The position numbers were made by a program, and so were the translations under genes. From positions 25,012,899-25,076,898 of the forward strand of contig NW_024881282.1 of the NCBI RefSeq assembly GCF_018691265.1: 64,000 nt of DNA, given 5' to 3'. The notes beneath the pieces are model-generated. The model was not told where the DNA came from and ran no database searches. It saw only the letters and a list, made by a program, of their open reading frames with translations. Below are positions 38,839 to 51,625 of the stretch, in pieces; position 1 is the stretch's first letter, and each line of letters opens with the position of its first letter. Source of the DNA: Tyto alba (Eukaryota > Chordata > Aves > Strigiformes > Tytonidae).

Positions 38839-38914
38839 GGCTGATAAACCCACCAATTGTATACTGTTCATCTACCTTTTCTAATTCAGGGCCTCCTTCT
38901 GCCACCATCAGAGA
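38839..38914 (-). CDS. gene B exon (76 nt, phase 0 to 1)
   Basis: Minus-strand exon with a good acceptor (GACTGTCTTGGGTTCAG) and consensus donor (ATCAGCC|GTGAGTAAT). One frame is open: SLMVAEGGPELEKVDEQYTI followed by GGFIS and a split codon. The frame closes a few bases beyond the donor (GTGAGTAATAA), as expected on entering an intron. The composition, rich in Glu, Gly and Lys with hydrophobic spacing, is protein-like. It begins in phase 0, exactly matching the end of the exon at 45893-45759, across a 6.8-kb intron. I do not recognise the protein. This is the last exon for which I consider the case strong. Confidence 0.78.
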
Positions 38915-39523
38915 CTGAACCCAAGACAGTCACTCTTTGGCATCAATCCTGCAAATGCTACTCAGTTACTTGATCTGTTCAGTAAGACAGATTTGGTATT
39001 TGCTGGTTTGGTATATTTACACCTTTTTGATTCACAAAGCCTGATCCTATTTCCACTGAGGTTTCACCGATCTGGAGAGATGGGCAGACTGAGAATTTAG
39101 ACAAAGAATTTAAGACTGTTTAGAAGATGTATTAGATAAGGTTTTCATTTGCTCGTATTCCTTTCAGAAGTTTTTGAAAGTTCATCCATCCATTCATATA
39201 CAAAATATTCACATTGAGCAAAGCTAAAATTTATACTGATCTTCCCCAGTTCTTTGAGACTCATCATGGCATCCTGATTTCAGCGTAACGTGTAAGCAGT
39301 GTTGCCTGGTTCACAGACAGCTTTGTGTGAAGGAGCTGACTGATGGGGGGAGGGAACAAAGACAAAAGAGAAGGGGCCATGCTGGGCTCTTATATTTGCA
39401 ACCACTCCTTGCTGGGAGCAGACTTTGGTCAGAGTGCTGTCAGGTGCACTGGAAACAAATCGGATAAGAAACCCAGGAGTATCAGTTATATAAAATGGAA
39501 TATATAGCTCTCACTGTTAAAAA

Positions 39524-39554
39524 TGGGGAGGGAAGGAGGAAGGGAGGAAGGAAG
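39524..39554. repeat. GGAA/GGGA purine-rich simple tract
   Basis: All-purine GGGGAGGGAAGGAGG-type sequence. Strand-asymmetric simple sequence with no coding content. Confidence 0.85.
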
Positions 39555-42500
39555 CTGGGAAGCGTCTTGCCCTTCACTCCCAATTAGCCTGGTTTTTGCT
39601 AGAGCTAGTACAGGCTTTTCCTGGGACATTGAATTCCAATAATACCAAGAAACTAGTTCATCATAAAGCAAGAAAGATTCTTTCTTTCAGAAGCACTTGA
39701 TCATCTCAGAAATGCCTGCAGGTCTACAGTGATCCTTGGCAAGAAGGGTAATCTCCTCACCGTGCGAGCAGAGCGGGGAAAGAAAGGCAAGGCAGACATC
39801 TTGTTCAGAGGTGAGAAACTCCACCATAATGGGGTACAGCTGGAAGCAGAGTGGGTCACTTTACTGGACTATTTCACCATGCCTCTGTCCCAGAGGGATA
39901 CTGGTTGTATTAAGTTCTGAAAACAAGAAGAAAAAATCTGCAAAGATGATGTTTCAGGCTACCTGTGTTTATACTGGAGAGCCAATTTGCTGACATCGCT
40001 CATCTCAACATTAGGAATACATAGGAAAGCAATTCACATGACTAAAGGACACAGTTTGAAACTTGGTTTTGCAAGAATGGTAACAACTGGCCTTAGCACT
40101 CTGTGTGAGGAAGGATGGTCTGGCAGCAAATATGCAGACTGTGTATAGATTCTGCTCTTGACCGTGCTTCAGGCAACCAGTGTAACTTTGAGAAAGTCAG
40201 TGAGGGCCTGATTCCTACAAAGATTTCTGCACCTCGTATTTGCATGAGCTACGCTACTTTTACAAGCACATTTAGCTGAAGTATTGGCAGAAGTCTTCAG
40301 CTCCAACAAAGCCAAGTAGCTGTCTTCAAGCACAGTACCCCTTTGAGAAAAGGGGGCATTGAACACTATGCCTTTGTCACTCAGGTCTAGGCTTCTTATT
40401 TCATCTTCTTGTACTTCGTGAGTCGTACAAAGTGTCCTGACCACAGAACGGGCAGAGAGTTCTCTGAGGTAAGAAATCTTTGCTCAGAGGTTGCACAAGT
40501 CTTCTGGGGCTTTACTATAAACTTAGTCAATGAGGGGCAAGGTCAGAGTCAGGTATGATCTGCCTAATCTTCACTTAGGGAAACACCCTACTAGATAATG
40601 GATGTAACTGCTGCTCTAAATTGTACTGTGAGCCGATAAATTTATGACTGCATCCAGTAGTGAGAGTGTGTGAAACCTACTTCATGAGCCAGGTTGTATA
40701 CTCTTACCTTCTAATCTCATACGTAAAATGAAGAATCTGCTTACATATTTCACGGAGAAATGAAGGAACAGCCTAAGGTCTGCAAATACTTTAAGATCCT
40801 CAAATTCCAAAAGAGTGCTTAGTAGAAACACAAATAGTTATGAGTTGTCACATTATAACTTCCTTCTGCACTGGACGTTGGCAGCTATTTGATAAAAGGC
40901 TTGTCACACACACTCACTAATGGAATAATCTCTGATCTTCACTGGTCCAGGGGCAGCAATATCGAACAAATAGTGCATAAGAAACACAATGATTCTGATT
41001 TTCCTTCAGCTGTTTTTACTTTTTAATTTCTCTGACCTCGAACAATGTCAGAGGGTCAGGCAGGCATCACACTGCCTACAGAGAGATAATGACTACTATA
41101 GTCATAGATTATGGTACTATTAGTTTTACATTTCTAAACAATGTCAGAAGATATCAGGCATCTCTGGAACCTCTGACCTAAACTCTGAGACAGTTTATAG
41201 CACCAAACAGCATTTCTCTGGAGAAAAAAAAAAAATAGTATCTTCTTAAAAGAATCACAAACACTTTTCAGTCATATGGGTTAGAAGGCACTGTTTTGCT
41301 TCCCATTTTCTGAATCAAGCTTAGCACAGATAAACTGTAGTTGTACAAACAGTTTAAGTTATCAGAAGCTGGCACTGATGCTGAAAGAAGCAATTCACCC
41401 TGTCTCATCTCTGGCCACTCTGACCTTCTCTTGCACCAGCCTACATATTGATGTGTCTGAGCAGTGAACCAGATCGAGAATCCAGGTTAAAACAAGCTTG
41501 AAACCTATAAAATGATTAATTTCAGCTGTCTCATTTTAATGAACCCAAGATATCTGTGGAACTAAAGCATGAGAAAACAAAACTGTGCTCTCAAGTGTAC
41601 TTAAAAATAAGACATAAAAACAGACTTGCCACACATAAAGGAAAAAAGCCACCTTGTTACCAGTGTATGAAGGTTTGTTTCCTTACTAATTCACAGAGTG
41701 CACACTGTAGAGGATATTGTGCTGTCTGCAAGAGCTAGAGGGTTTTCACACCACCTGGTATTAGATTCGTAAGTTAGACCTCCAGGTCTCAAAGTTTCCT
41801 CTGCTCAGTGCATGGAGAGACAAGCACTACTCATCAAATGCCAGACTGTAGCTTATACGCCACGGGAGGGATTTAGCTCACCCGACTCTAAGCACCTGTG
41901 CCTCAGCCAGTCACTCCAGCCTCTTCACATACTCAGCCAACCAACATCAGCACTTTGGGGGCACAAAGCACTTCAACCCGGTGACCTACATTCAGATGAC
42001 TACTTCAGGATGAGATGGATCTGCTGTAGAAGTGCTTTTTTCTCTCCGTTAATAGAATCTCTATGACATAGACATGGACTTAGAAATACCAGCATTTGTC
42101 AGGTGGAACTTTGCTACTTGTCTCTCAGGCACCTGACTTTCCTGCCACCTTCGGTACGTTTTCTTTAGTACCTCACAAATAATGTTTTGGTGAAGCAGCT
42201 TTTTTGGGGGAAGGAAGGAGGGGAGACATGACATGACACATCATTGCCCTAAAACCATGATTTTCACTGTTGTATCAAAATGTTGGAACAAGTGTGAGCC
42301 ATCTTTTAAAGGCATATCAACAGAATACTCACTGTGACATGTTTGCCAAAGAAACCTTCGCTGCATGTTTTAAACTGTCAGCGTGGTTGGCATCCATGGA
42401 AGTGTGCAGCTAAGATCACTGCCAACAACTGTCCTCTGCATAATTCTCTGCATATTATTCCTGAATTACATCATCCCTGTTATTTCTAACATTAGTCTTT

Positions 42501-45163
42501 TCTAATGTATTTGCTAATCTCAGGAAGTTATGAAGTATTTAGTTCTCTAAATGCCTGGGTATATGAGCTCCTGGGGAGTGGACACAGATAAGTTCTTTTG
42601 GACCTCCTGACTCATAAAAAATTGGAAAAGAAGAAAAACCAGCTCATCAAAATAAAACAGATCTGATTTATCTCTGTGTTACTCCCAAGTTACGATTATA
42701 CCACTTGGATCATGGCAGTTAAACAGATGCAACCCTGGGTGTGACAGAAGGAATTAGGCCTTTTGAAATTTGGATCCATCCCCTTTACTGTAACAAAAGT
42801 AACTTTGGCAGGTTCTTTTTAAAAAATATGGAAAAGTCTGTATCTTAAGGAGTAAGTGGTGAAACTCTGGGTATTGGAGAGATGTGACAGACTCACACAG
42901 ACTGAATGCCTGGAGCTAGACATGGCATTATTTATATTTGCCTGAAATATAGCACATACACCAAAAGCAGCTTTTTGAAGGAAGTAAAATGATCTACTCT
43001 CCTGAAAGAAATTTGCAAACACCCAGTTTCATTTATGCCTAATTTAAAGCACTGGCCAATTAAAAAAAAAAAAGCCCATTAATTTCTAAAGATATTCTGT
43101 GCATCCAGTAGGTCTCTAGACTAGATGGTGCTCTAGCAACAGCAGTACTTTCTCCATTACACTGCTGTTACTACAGGATTACAAAAATGTTTGTTACAAT
43201 ACATGGACTGTACTGATGAAGATTCATGAAACTGCTATTTATTGTATTAGTATTTCCCAAATTTCACCAAAAACAGAAATGTAGACTTCAGAAAAGAAAA
43301 AAAAAACCAAAATGTACTTTCTCTGCCTTCTTTCTCACACACTTCTAGCCAAACAACATTACTGCTGCAACATCACTTCAAAACTATTTACACAGTATTA
43401 GTGGGAAGGCAGTTAAGCAATGATGCTTGTGCATGCCTGACATTTGTCCAAGGTAAAAGACAAATAAAGTTGGCAAATATCTTTTTACTGAATCCTACTA
43501 TCTATTCCAACTAGAACAAGTGACAAATCAGAACAAGTGTTTGTGCTTTTGCAGAAATGGAAAACGGCGAACTTATTTTGTAAGGAAATGAAACAGCTAG
43601 TGGGAAGACAATAATGTTTTCAATCAGTAAGCAAATGGAGCTCACCTACAAAATTCCATTTCAGTGAACATGAGTAGGCTCCTTTAACGAAATACAGAAT
43701 TATTAGTGGCATGCATATTGTTCTTCGGTAGATGAATAGTATGACAGTTTTAAAGATAACTTTAATATATAAGATTTTGCTTTAATCAAAATTGTGTGGA
43801 TAACTTGAAATACGCACCTCATCGGCAGAAAGAGAACTGTTGAGCTATTGACTTAACATGTAATTATTGCTAAAACCTATTGGCTTTGGGATTGGAGGAA
43901 TGGAGGGTGGCATATGCAATGCCAGTATCTGAAAATGCCTCTGAAGCTATTTGTGGAAGAGATGCTAGCAGGACTGATAGGTATGGCAGACAATTACCAG
44001 AAAGTACACTATAAACAAAAAAACCCACATGGATAGTAACACAGGCTAACAGGGAAGTGCAAGTACGGCTTTTGGAGGCCAAGTTCTTTGAATGATTATG
44101 CAGATATGGGTAATTTGGCTGCTATAATGTACTTGAATTTCAAAAAGCTTCTGTAGTTATCTATCAGATTCAAACTATGCTGTCAAGGAGGAACAACAAA
44201 AAAGACATCAAGAAATAAAAATGTCTTTTCATTGCTAACTAGAAGTGAAAAGAAAGGTTAGGAATAATTGGTTGTTTTCTTTTACAGTGGATGGATATTA
44301 CCTGACAGTCTCACAGATACATGTTCAATTTACTCATAAATGATATGGAAAATGGAGGAATAAAAAAGGACAGTTTTCTGATTATATTAAATTACAGAGG
44401 TTAATAAAACCAAAAACTGAGTGCCAATTGCTGCAAAAGGACCACATGATGCTGAAAGAGCGTAAGGTAAACAGGCAGATAAAATTCAATACCAATGAAT
44501 ACAGCCAGACACACCGAAAAAAACCCAAACCTAGTGTCAGGTATTTATTAGCTCCCTCAAGATTCTTGAGATTCAGTTTTTCACAGTACAAGAATTACAG
44601 CCAAATTAATAATCCAGTAAAAAATTTACAACAAGAAATAGGTGTTTTTTTGAGTATTTCACAATTAAACATTGGAACTCATCGCTACAAGATGCTTTGA
44701 ATATTAAAAGAATAAATGAATACAAATGAATACAAAAGACATAACTAGTGGCAAAAAAGACCCTTGGGGGCTATTAATTACAAAGCTGCAATATAGTGTC
44801 TGGCTTCAATATGTCTGCACAATAAATAGCTCAAAGGAAGCGGAGATGGCTTACTGCCTGCTTACTTTGTTCTTACATTTCTTCCCTGAACACCCAACAT
44901 TGGCCACTGCCAGAGGAAGGACACTGGACTCTAAGCATCTTTGATTCAATCCAGTGCAGCCATTTTTATGTTGTGTGATGACCATGGACACTGCTGACAA
45001 CCAAGTAATTTAAAACTGAGAGGCAAACCCCATCTGCATTTTGCCTAAAAATTGATCCTAAAATAGCTTACATTTAGCTACTGAGAAAGTGAATCAAAGA
45101 CTTTTGAGAAAAGCCTCTGACAGATTTTAAGACTTCGATCGCAGACTACAGCATTACCTTATG

Positions 45164-45221
45164 AAAAAAAAAAAAAAAAAAAAACCAAACAAACCCCAAA
45201 AAAACAAACCAAAATAAACAT
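45164..45221. repeat. poly(A) and (CAAA)-like tract
   Basis: About 21 A followed by ACCAAACAAACC and CCAAAAAAAC blocks. Likely the eroded tail of a retroposon or an expanded A-rich simple repeat. Confidence 0.9.
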
Positions 45222-45758
45222 TGCTATTATTGATTACAAATAGGGTTTAACTAAATCTCCAGAGCTGAACACTTCTGCTTACAGAGAATGCAGGGTGGAA
45301 TCCACCATGAATCGGGCATAACCAAAAGCCAAATTAAAAATTAAAAAAAGAGACTAATTCTAAAATAAGCAATGAGGAAAAAGATGCAGTAGTGGCTCTG
45401 ATGCCTGAAATCCACCACATGTAATTTCCATGTGAGATGAATTACTCTTTAGAAGCGCCTGTTTCTTTCCATTGACTATGAAGGCAATCCAAGTGACTAG
45501 TTCAGATGTAGAAGTCTTCATTAGTGTTAACTAAAATCAGATTAGATGAATTCCACAACCCTGGAGTCTCATTAACTCAAGACTGACTTAACTTTCATCT
45601 GTACCTGTTTTGCAAACCAAACTTCTCTGTGTAGTGCAGTATTTGCAGAACAAATTACTCTGAAGAAATGCAAGGACAATTTTAATGATGAATAGTAAAT
45701 TTCGAGGTTACTCAACCTGAGAGTCAGAGAATGTTGTAAATATGCTGTAGCTACTTAC

Positions 45759-45893
45759 ATCAGTTTTGGGTCGTGCTCCAGTTGACACTGGGTAAGGTAA
45801 ACAGTCTAGATCCTGGTAGTCTCCTCTTCTGTTTTTCCAAGATCCCTTTCCTTGATGATCTCCATAAAAGCCTGTCTCCACTTGAAGAGGGCA
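45759..45893 (-). CDS. gene B exon (135 nt, phase 0 to 0)
   Basis: The minus-strand exon is 135 nt, exactly 45 codons, between an acceptor ending CTCTTACAG and a perfect donor (ACTGAT|GTAAGTAG). The single open frame starts CPLQVETGFYGD and ends VSTGARPKTD. It is rich in Gly, Arg, Lys, Asp and aromatic residues and looks like a disordered or loop region rather than a folded core. Its phase joins the exons on both sides (50595-50449 and 38914-38839). The protein family is not recognised. This and the 50.5-kb exon are the most secure parts of the gene model. Confidence 0.88.
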
Positions 45894-48800
45894 CTGTAAG
45901 AGAATTTTAAAAACCCTGTAAATAAAGGCAAGTCATAAATGTTTTCAATGTGAACTGCAAGATAAAAACATTGGAATTTTATCTTTTTTAAGATTTTCTT
46001 CTCTGATGGAAGGTAAACACACGGTTTCAGTCTTTTTTCTTAAAACCAACTGCTGCATCATTTTTACATTTTGTGAAGTTAGACATCCAGATATTATGTG
46101 GTTTCCTTAACAGCTAGTATACACAACTGGAGAACTAATAAGCAGTAGTGCACCTTCCTAAGTATCAAGGAACTGAATCACCTCTACTTTAGAAAGAGAA
46201 ATGGTTTTATTAAAAATTATTTAAAACTATTTTTTCACTTGATTTCAAATTCATTTTTTTAACTTAAACAGAGACCCAGCAAATTCTCATTTTCAAATTA
46301 CAGACTGAACTTTCCAAACACACTTTTCCTTGTGCCACAAACCTGGGGAGATCTCACTCGATTGCCCCACTCCCACACCATTTTTCCAAAGATGCGTATC
46401 TTAACTCTGGGCCCACATGTGCCCAGCCACACCGAATGTAATGCCAATAAAAGGCCAACTGTACAACATCCCCCCACATATCCTGGTTTGCCTCAAAAGA
46501 ACAGTAAGGTGTGTAAGCAAGGAGCAAGCAATCCAGCAGGATCCATGCTGGGAACAATGCGGGGATCAGGATCACGACTGCACTGCAGAGCAGTCCCAAG
46601 CTGTTGGGTAAAATCAATCAAAATCAGCCCATTATCTGCCTGCTCCCCTTCACAAGAGAACAAATTTGCTGCTGGTCTTTAACAGCAACTGCCTGGTTCC
46701 CAGTTAGTATATTTTTAGGGATGGAAAATGAGGCGGCTTTGAAAAGCTGACAAAAGAATCAGTATGTGGCCAGAAAAAGTCTGAAGAGAATATACTACTA
46801 CTCCAAGTATTAAGAGAATATGTAAATTAAAGTTTTGCTCAATGAAAGTCATATCTCTAATATAAGATGGGCTAATTATAATCAAACAGGATTTCTCTGC
46901 CACTATCCCTGAATGATAAAGGATTAAAACCGAAAAATATGATTCTTATTCTTCAGATCTGCTGTTTTATCTGTACTGAAACTGAGTACTAGACATCAAA
47001 TGGCAATGAAGCAGATACATTAAACAACAAGGAAACACGCTGTTTACAGCAAGGGTGTTTTATCTCTGCTGTCTCATTTACAAAGTACTGCCTTCTATAT
47101 TGCTAAGAAAGACTTTGTTTCATAGGAAAGGTACAGGTTTTAGAGCAGTACTATCAATTGCAGTTTTCCAAAACTAGCAGTTTTGCTGTTAGTACATTCA
47201 GATATCTCAGCTTTCTGTATTTAAATCATATATTTACAGCATTGGTGAGAGAATGTTTCAGAAAATAATTAGATGACAGGTAATTATATTCAATATCTTT
47301 TCTAGATCAGATACTGAGTCATCCAGTCAGTGCTACTGCCCCATACTATTTGCCGAAAAAAAAAAACCGACCAGCAGTAATTTGCAGTTTACACAGATGT
47401 AAAAACAGACTACCTCTTACGATTTGTCTAAAAGTTATAATATTTTAAAAACACCTTACATTTGTTCACCAAAATATTGCAAGACTCACCCAGTAAGTCC
47501 CATAACATTTATTCACCCCTTCTGCTTTCATTAGCAAATATTTAAGACTTCTTCCTGCAAAATTTTTATTCAGTTGAGTAGTATTAATAACAGACACCTT
47601 CACAACAGGGAAATTTAAAGATTAATAAAATATTCAAGAGTTACTTCCACAAACAGACAAAAAATCCTTCAGTAGAAAACCAACTGGCTCAACCTAGTGA
47701 TTAAATTACAAAATATATTTCTGAGACATGGTATTTGCCATAAGAAATAAATACTCTGTCATCTGTTAAAAATTGCCCACATCCTCAAGAGACGAATTTT
47801 CAGGGCAGCAGCTCCAACAAACATGTTGCCACTCATACATTAGTCACCTACTTTGGAGACCTTGGGTCTACAAGTTGGCCTTGCATCTGTGAGTACTTCA
47901 CCCAAAATAATTTTCAATCATAATTTCTTGTGTCAGTTTCCAGTTTATATAATCAAAATAGGATAAAAACGTGTGAAGAACCCGTAAGTGGTTCATCATT
48001 TTATAGAAGCCAAATTTACACAGTTACTAGTAAACGTATGTCTGAAATAGGTCTTCTTCCTAATCAAGTTTCATTGTGAGTGACAAGAACAAAACATTTG
48101 ATATGTTGGAACAAATTACAAGTTATAATAAGAAATATGGAGCAAATGTGATGAATTGATAGAAGATAAGTTATTCATACAACTTGTATGAAAACAAGGG
48201 TTTGTTAATTTTTCCCACTGCAACTGTCATTTTGAGATTTCCAAAACCTGTTTCTTCACAGCAAATTCATGGAGAGATTTAGAAGGATGTATTTCTCGTC
48301 TTTGACTATATAGGAAGACTAATGTCAACCCATTTTGAGGAAAAGTATTCTTAAATGTTTAAAGAAGGGCAGATGATTCCCTTGTCATACACATACCTTT
48401 GCAAGAGACAGAAAAGGACATCCCCCATCATCAGCTCCACAACAGATCGTCCCTGACTCTTTGCTTGCTCTGATCTTGCTGATCTCATCAGGAAGACCTT
48501 TGTGTTAAATGACCTTTCCAGTTCCTGTAGTGGAATTAGCTCCTGGAGGCTTAAAGGACATTTCCAGTCTGCCAAATAAGGCCACAACAGAAATGTGGCT
48601 GATTCATGTTTGCCTGTCCACAGACAAATAAAATGAAGCAAGCTCTCCTGCTTCAGAGTGAGAAGACGACATGACCTCCTAAAGAGGTGTGTAACTGCTC
48701 AAATATCATATTAAGGAAAATGGTAATTTTGGCATTGATATTAGAAACGCCCTTGAAATCTTTCTGAACTTACTCAAATGGATGTAACTGTTGGTAAGGG

Positions 48801-50448
48801 AAACAAGTGTGCCAAGACCAGTGATACTGGCTTGGAGGTAGGTTTTATCAGCACAGGAAGCATCACCACCTCTGTATCACTAGCACAGGCTTTTGGTGTG
48901 GGGATATGTCCCAGGAAGAAGGCTGTGACCAAAGTCCTGGCCTCTGTATTCAGAAGATGTCTTGCCACTGGGCTTCAGTAAGAGAAGTGCAAGCATCTGG
49001 CATGCTGGTGTTGGTATTCTCTATGCAGTCACTTCTGATGATGTTGCTCTTACCTATCAAAGGGCATTTGAAAACACTGTCTATTTGGATTTGGTTTTCT
49101 GCTGTCTACATACTACCTGCCCTTCATCAAATGTTCCAGCCATGGATTTGAGGTCCAGTGTCCTGTGATGGTCAAGTCATCGTGGAAAAGGAATATACCT
49201 AACCAAACCATGGCATTTGCCTTAGTAGAATAGGCACAGCCATAAAATCACAGGTGTTTGGATCACTGGTTACCAAAACCAGACTGCCTCATCATGGGAA
49301 GTGCTTAAACTCTGATGGCTTAGATTTCACTTTCAGGCAGAAAAGCAGACTACACTGCCACTGTATTTTGACAGAAGACATCGAGCAGTCTCCTACAAGG
49401 AGACAGAACACTCTCCATTAATGGACAAGTTAATGCTGAAATGAATTCACTTGTACAGAGTTGGTTCTGACTTGCTGCCATGTACAATAAGAAATGAGAG
49501 AGTCATGGCCACTCTGCTACTAACACTCTCTCTGCAGAATATGAAAATGCATACCTCAAAGAGCAACATCAAGATGCAAGATTTTGAACATCCCACTTTG
49601 TGACATACAAACATTTATACTGTGATCCACACAGTTATATACTTAAAGAATTTACTTTTACAAAATGAAGCAACATTGAAACAGCAACAATGGCAAAAGC
49701 ATTCAAACAAGCTCACCTTTCAGGAATTTCAAGCCAGCACTGACATTCAGAGCTGCAAATCCAAACAATTCTATCTTAAGAACAGACTTAATCATAACTT
49801 AAAGCAGAGAACGAACACTCCTACTTCTCATGCTGTTCACTCTCCAGTTACTTGTTTCTATAGAAAACCTTGCTTATTCAAAAATTACTGAAATAATATC
49901 ATTGCTCCTTAATCCCATTCGCCCTCAAAATAAAAGCTTGGGAAACTATGCCATCAACTAATGACACCTGCCATCACAAAATATTCTTAACTAGAGAAAT
50001 GCAGCTCTAAATCAAATAGATAAAATAAACGAAAACCTGAATTCAACTCTTAATGAAGATACACAGTGTCTCTCTTGCTGTCTTTACATAAATATAACAA
50101 GTGTAAATAGACTATCACTGGAACTTTAAACCAACAATATTCTATCCTGAAAAACTATCAAATGCAGTCATCTGGGTTGAAATTCCTGTCTAAAAAAGGT
50201 GTTTAATGATTCTAACCCATCTTGAGAGAAAACTTAAAAGTTGCATCTTATGACATTTCTGGTTATTTGGCCATTAGTTGTCTAATTAAATTAGAGCATT
50301 ACAATTGAGTAAAAACTGTAACTTACTTCATCCTTGAACCTGAGCTCCCCAGCCTTTCAGAAACACAACCAGATCGGAAAACCATGGCTTGACAAGCATC
50401 TGATAGCTAAACTTTAGAAAACGTATCATACAACACACACATTCTTAC
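45894..50448. other. intron of gene B with a coding-like fossil patch
   Basis: Mostly AT-rich intron. Between about 48350 and 49450 the sequence is richer in G+C and has several moderately long frames on both strands (minus 48641-48351, plus 48778-48981, plus 48906-49151). None is continuous or recognised. A minus donor-like GATAG|GTAAGAG near 49050 has no good acceptor. A decayed processed pseudogene or transposon remnant is possible. Confidence 0.4.
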
Positions 50449-50595
50449 CAGTTGCTTGTGCCTTTGGGTAGAAGGAGTACTGGAAGGAGAAGAGCCAGCA
50501 CTCAGAGCTTCTTCAATATCTAAGTTCAACTGTTCCAGTTTCTTCATAAGACATGACATAGAGTTTGACCATTCAGATCCTTTTTCTGGTTGGGT
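50449..50595 (-). CDS. gene B exon (147 nt, phase 0 to 0)
   Basis: The minus-strand exon is 147 nt, exactly 49 codons. Its acceptor (TTGATTTTTTTAG) and donor (CAACTG|GTAAGAATG) are both good, and only one frame is open. The translation has a charged amphipathic segment, SCLMKKLEQLNLDIEEALSA, with heptad-like leucine and isoleucine spacing and probably helical or coiled-coil. It is followed by a Ser/Pro/Thr-rich stretch (GSSPSSTPSTQR), a typical disordered, phosphorylatable linker. The exon joins in phase with 51625-51555 upstream and 45893-45759 downstream. The combination suggests an adaptor or scaffold-like protein, but that is inference and no family is recognised. Confidence 0.9.
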
Positions 50596-51554
50596 CTAAA
50601 AAAATCAAACATACATGAAGCCTTAAAACATTCAAGCTTTTTGTAACTTGAAGACTCATTTTTCTTCTATCCCTCAAGGAAAAAGCTGACCAGTTCTTTC
50701 CCTGTCCTTGAGTAACTTCACTCCATTTAGAAAGCTTCAATTATCACTCCAATCCTGATGACATAAATTCATAGTTGTTCTTCATACTCAAATGATCACA
50801 CTCCACTTCTGTATATCTGAATGGCTTCCTAACACTTCATCTTGGGTGAACCACTGCCAGCTCAAGCTAAGCACAACCAAGACCAAAAACAAAGTAACTT
50901 TAATGTCTCCTCTTTAAGCCACTTCTATTTTAGCATCTCTCCACTGATTGCTTGTTGTCAGTAAGAAAGCTGAAGGCCACCATGTAGACTGTATTTTATC
51001 CCTTCCTATAATTCCAGATTCTGTCAAGTCTTGCAGCCTTCTTCTGCCCATCTGCTGGGAATACTTTATTGGTCTCAAACACTTTCTGTTTTCATGGATA
51101 CATCTTCCCCGTGTATCTGAACTCTTTGACTGTATAATGAAAACATTAATCCATTGCAATGTAACTGCCAAAAATACTTTTCCAGTGACTTCCCTTAAGC
51201 ATCCTTCCACAGCAGTCCCTGTGCATGCTGCTGCATTATGCCTCATCTTCCACATTTAAATCACTTCTAATGATCCACAAGAAAAATACAGTCACACTGA
51301 CCTCCCTGTCATCACGGGCAGCTACTGCTCCCCAGATTAGTCTCTGTCTGGAAGGTACTTCAGTTCTTTCATCTTTCTTACTTTCACAAACAATACATAT
51401 CTATACACAGAGGATAATTTCATAGCACACAATTCTAACAGACTGAGCATACAAACAGTAATACTGCATTGCCATCCTGACGAAATCCTAAGAGCATCAT
51501 ACCAACACTCCACAATACCTAGAGGAGCTAGAGGAATATTGTTGTTATTCTTAC

Positions 51555-51625
51555 CTGATAAATCTTTATGGTGATTTGTTTCCTTATGAGGGTTTCACAA
51601 ACGGGACAGAGAGAATTGTAATTTG
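51555..51625 (-). CDS. gene B exon with CxxC knuckle (71 nt, phase 1 to 0)
   Basis: Minus-strand exon ending at a strong donor (TTATCAG|GTAAGAAT). The open frame reads NYNSLCPVCETLIRKQITIK then IYQ. LCPVC is a CxxC zinc-knuckle-like half site; no second cysteine pair is seen in this or the next exon, so a full zinc finger or RING is not shown. The acceptor is the second AG in TACAATAGTGAG: the first AG would leave all three frames closed. With this acceptor the entering phase matches the exon at 54431-54356 and creates an Ala codon (G|CA). The unusual acceptor choice is the main doubt. Confidence 0.65.

Larger units (their letters stand above)
38915..45758. other. intron of gene B
   Basis: Contains a purine-rich GGAA-type tract (39524-39554) and an A-rich (CAAA)-like tract (45164-45221). 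A minus donor at about 40709 (GAAG|GTAAGAG) has a weak acceptor behind a 29-nt segment; I do not call it. The rest is AT-rich without recognised repeats. Confidence 0.6.
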
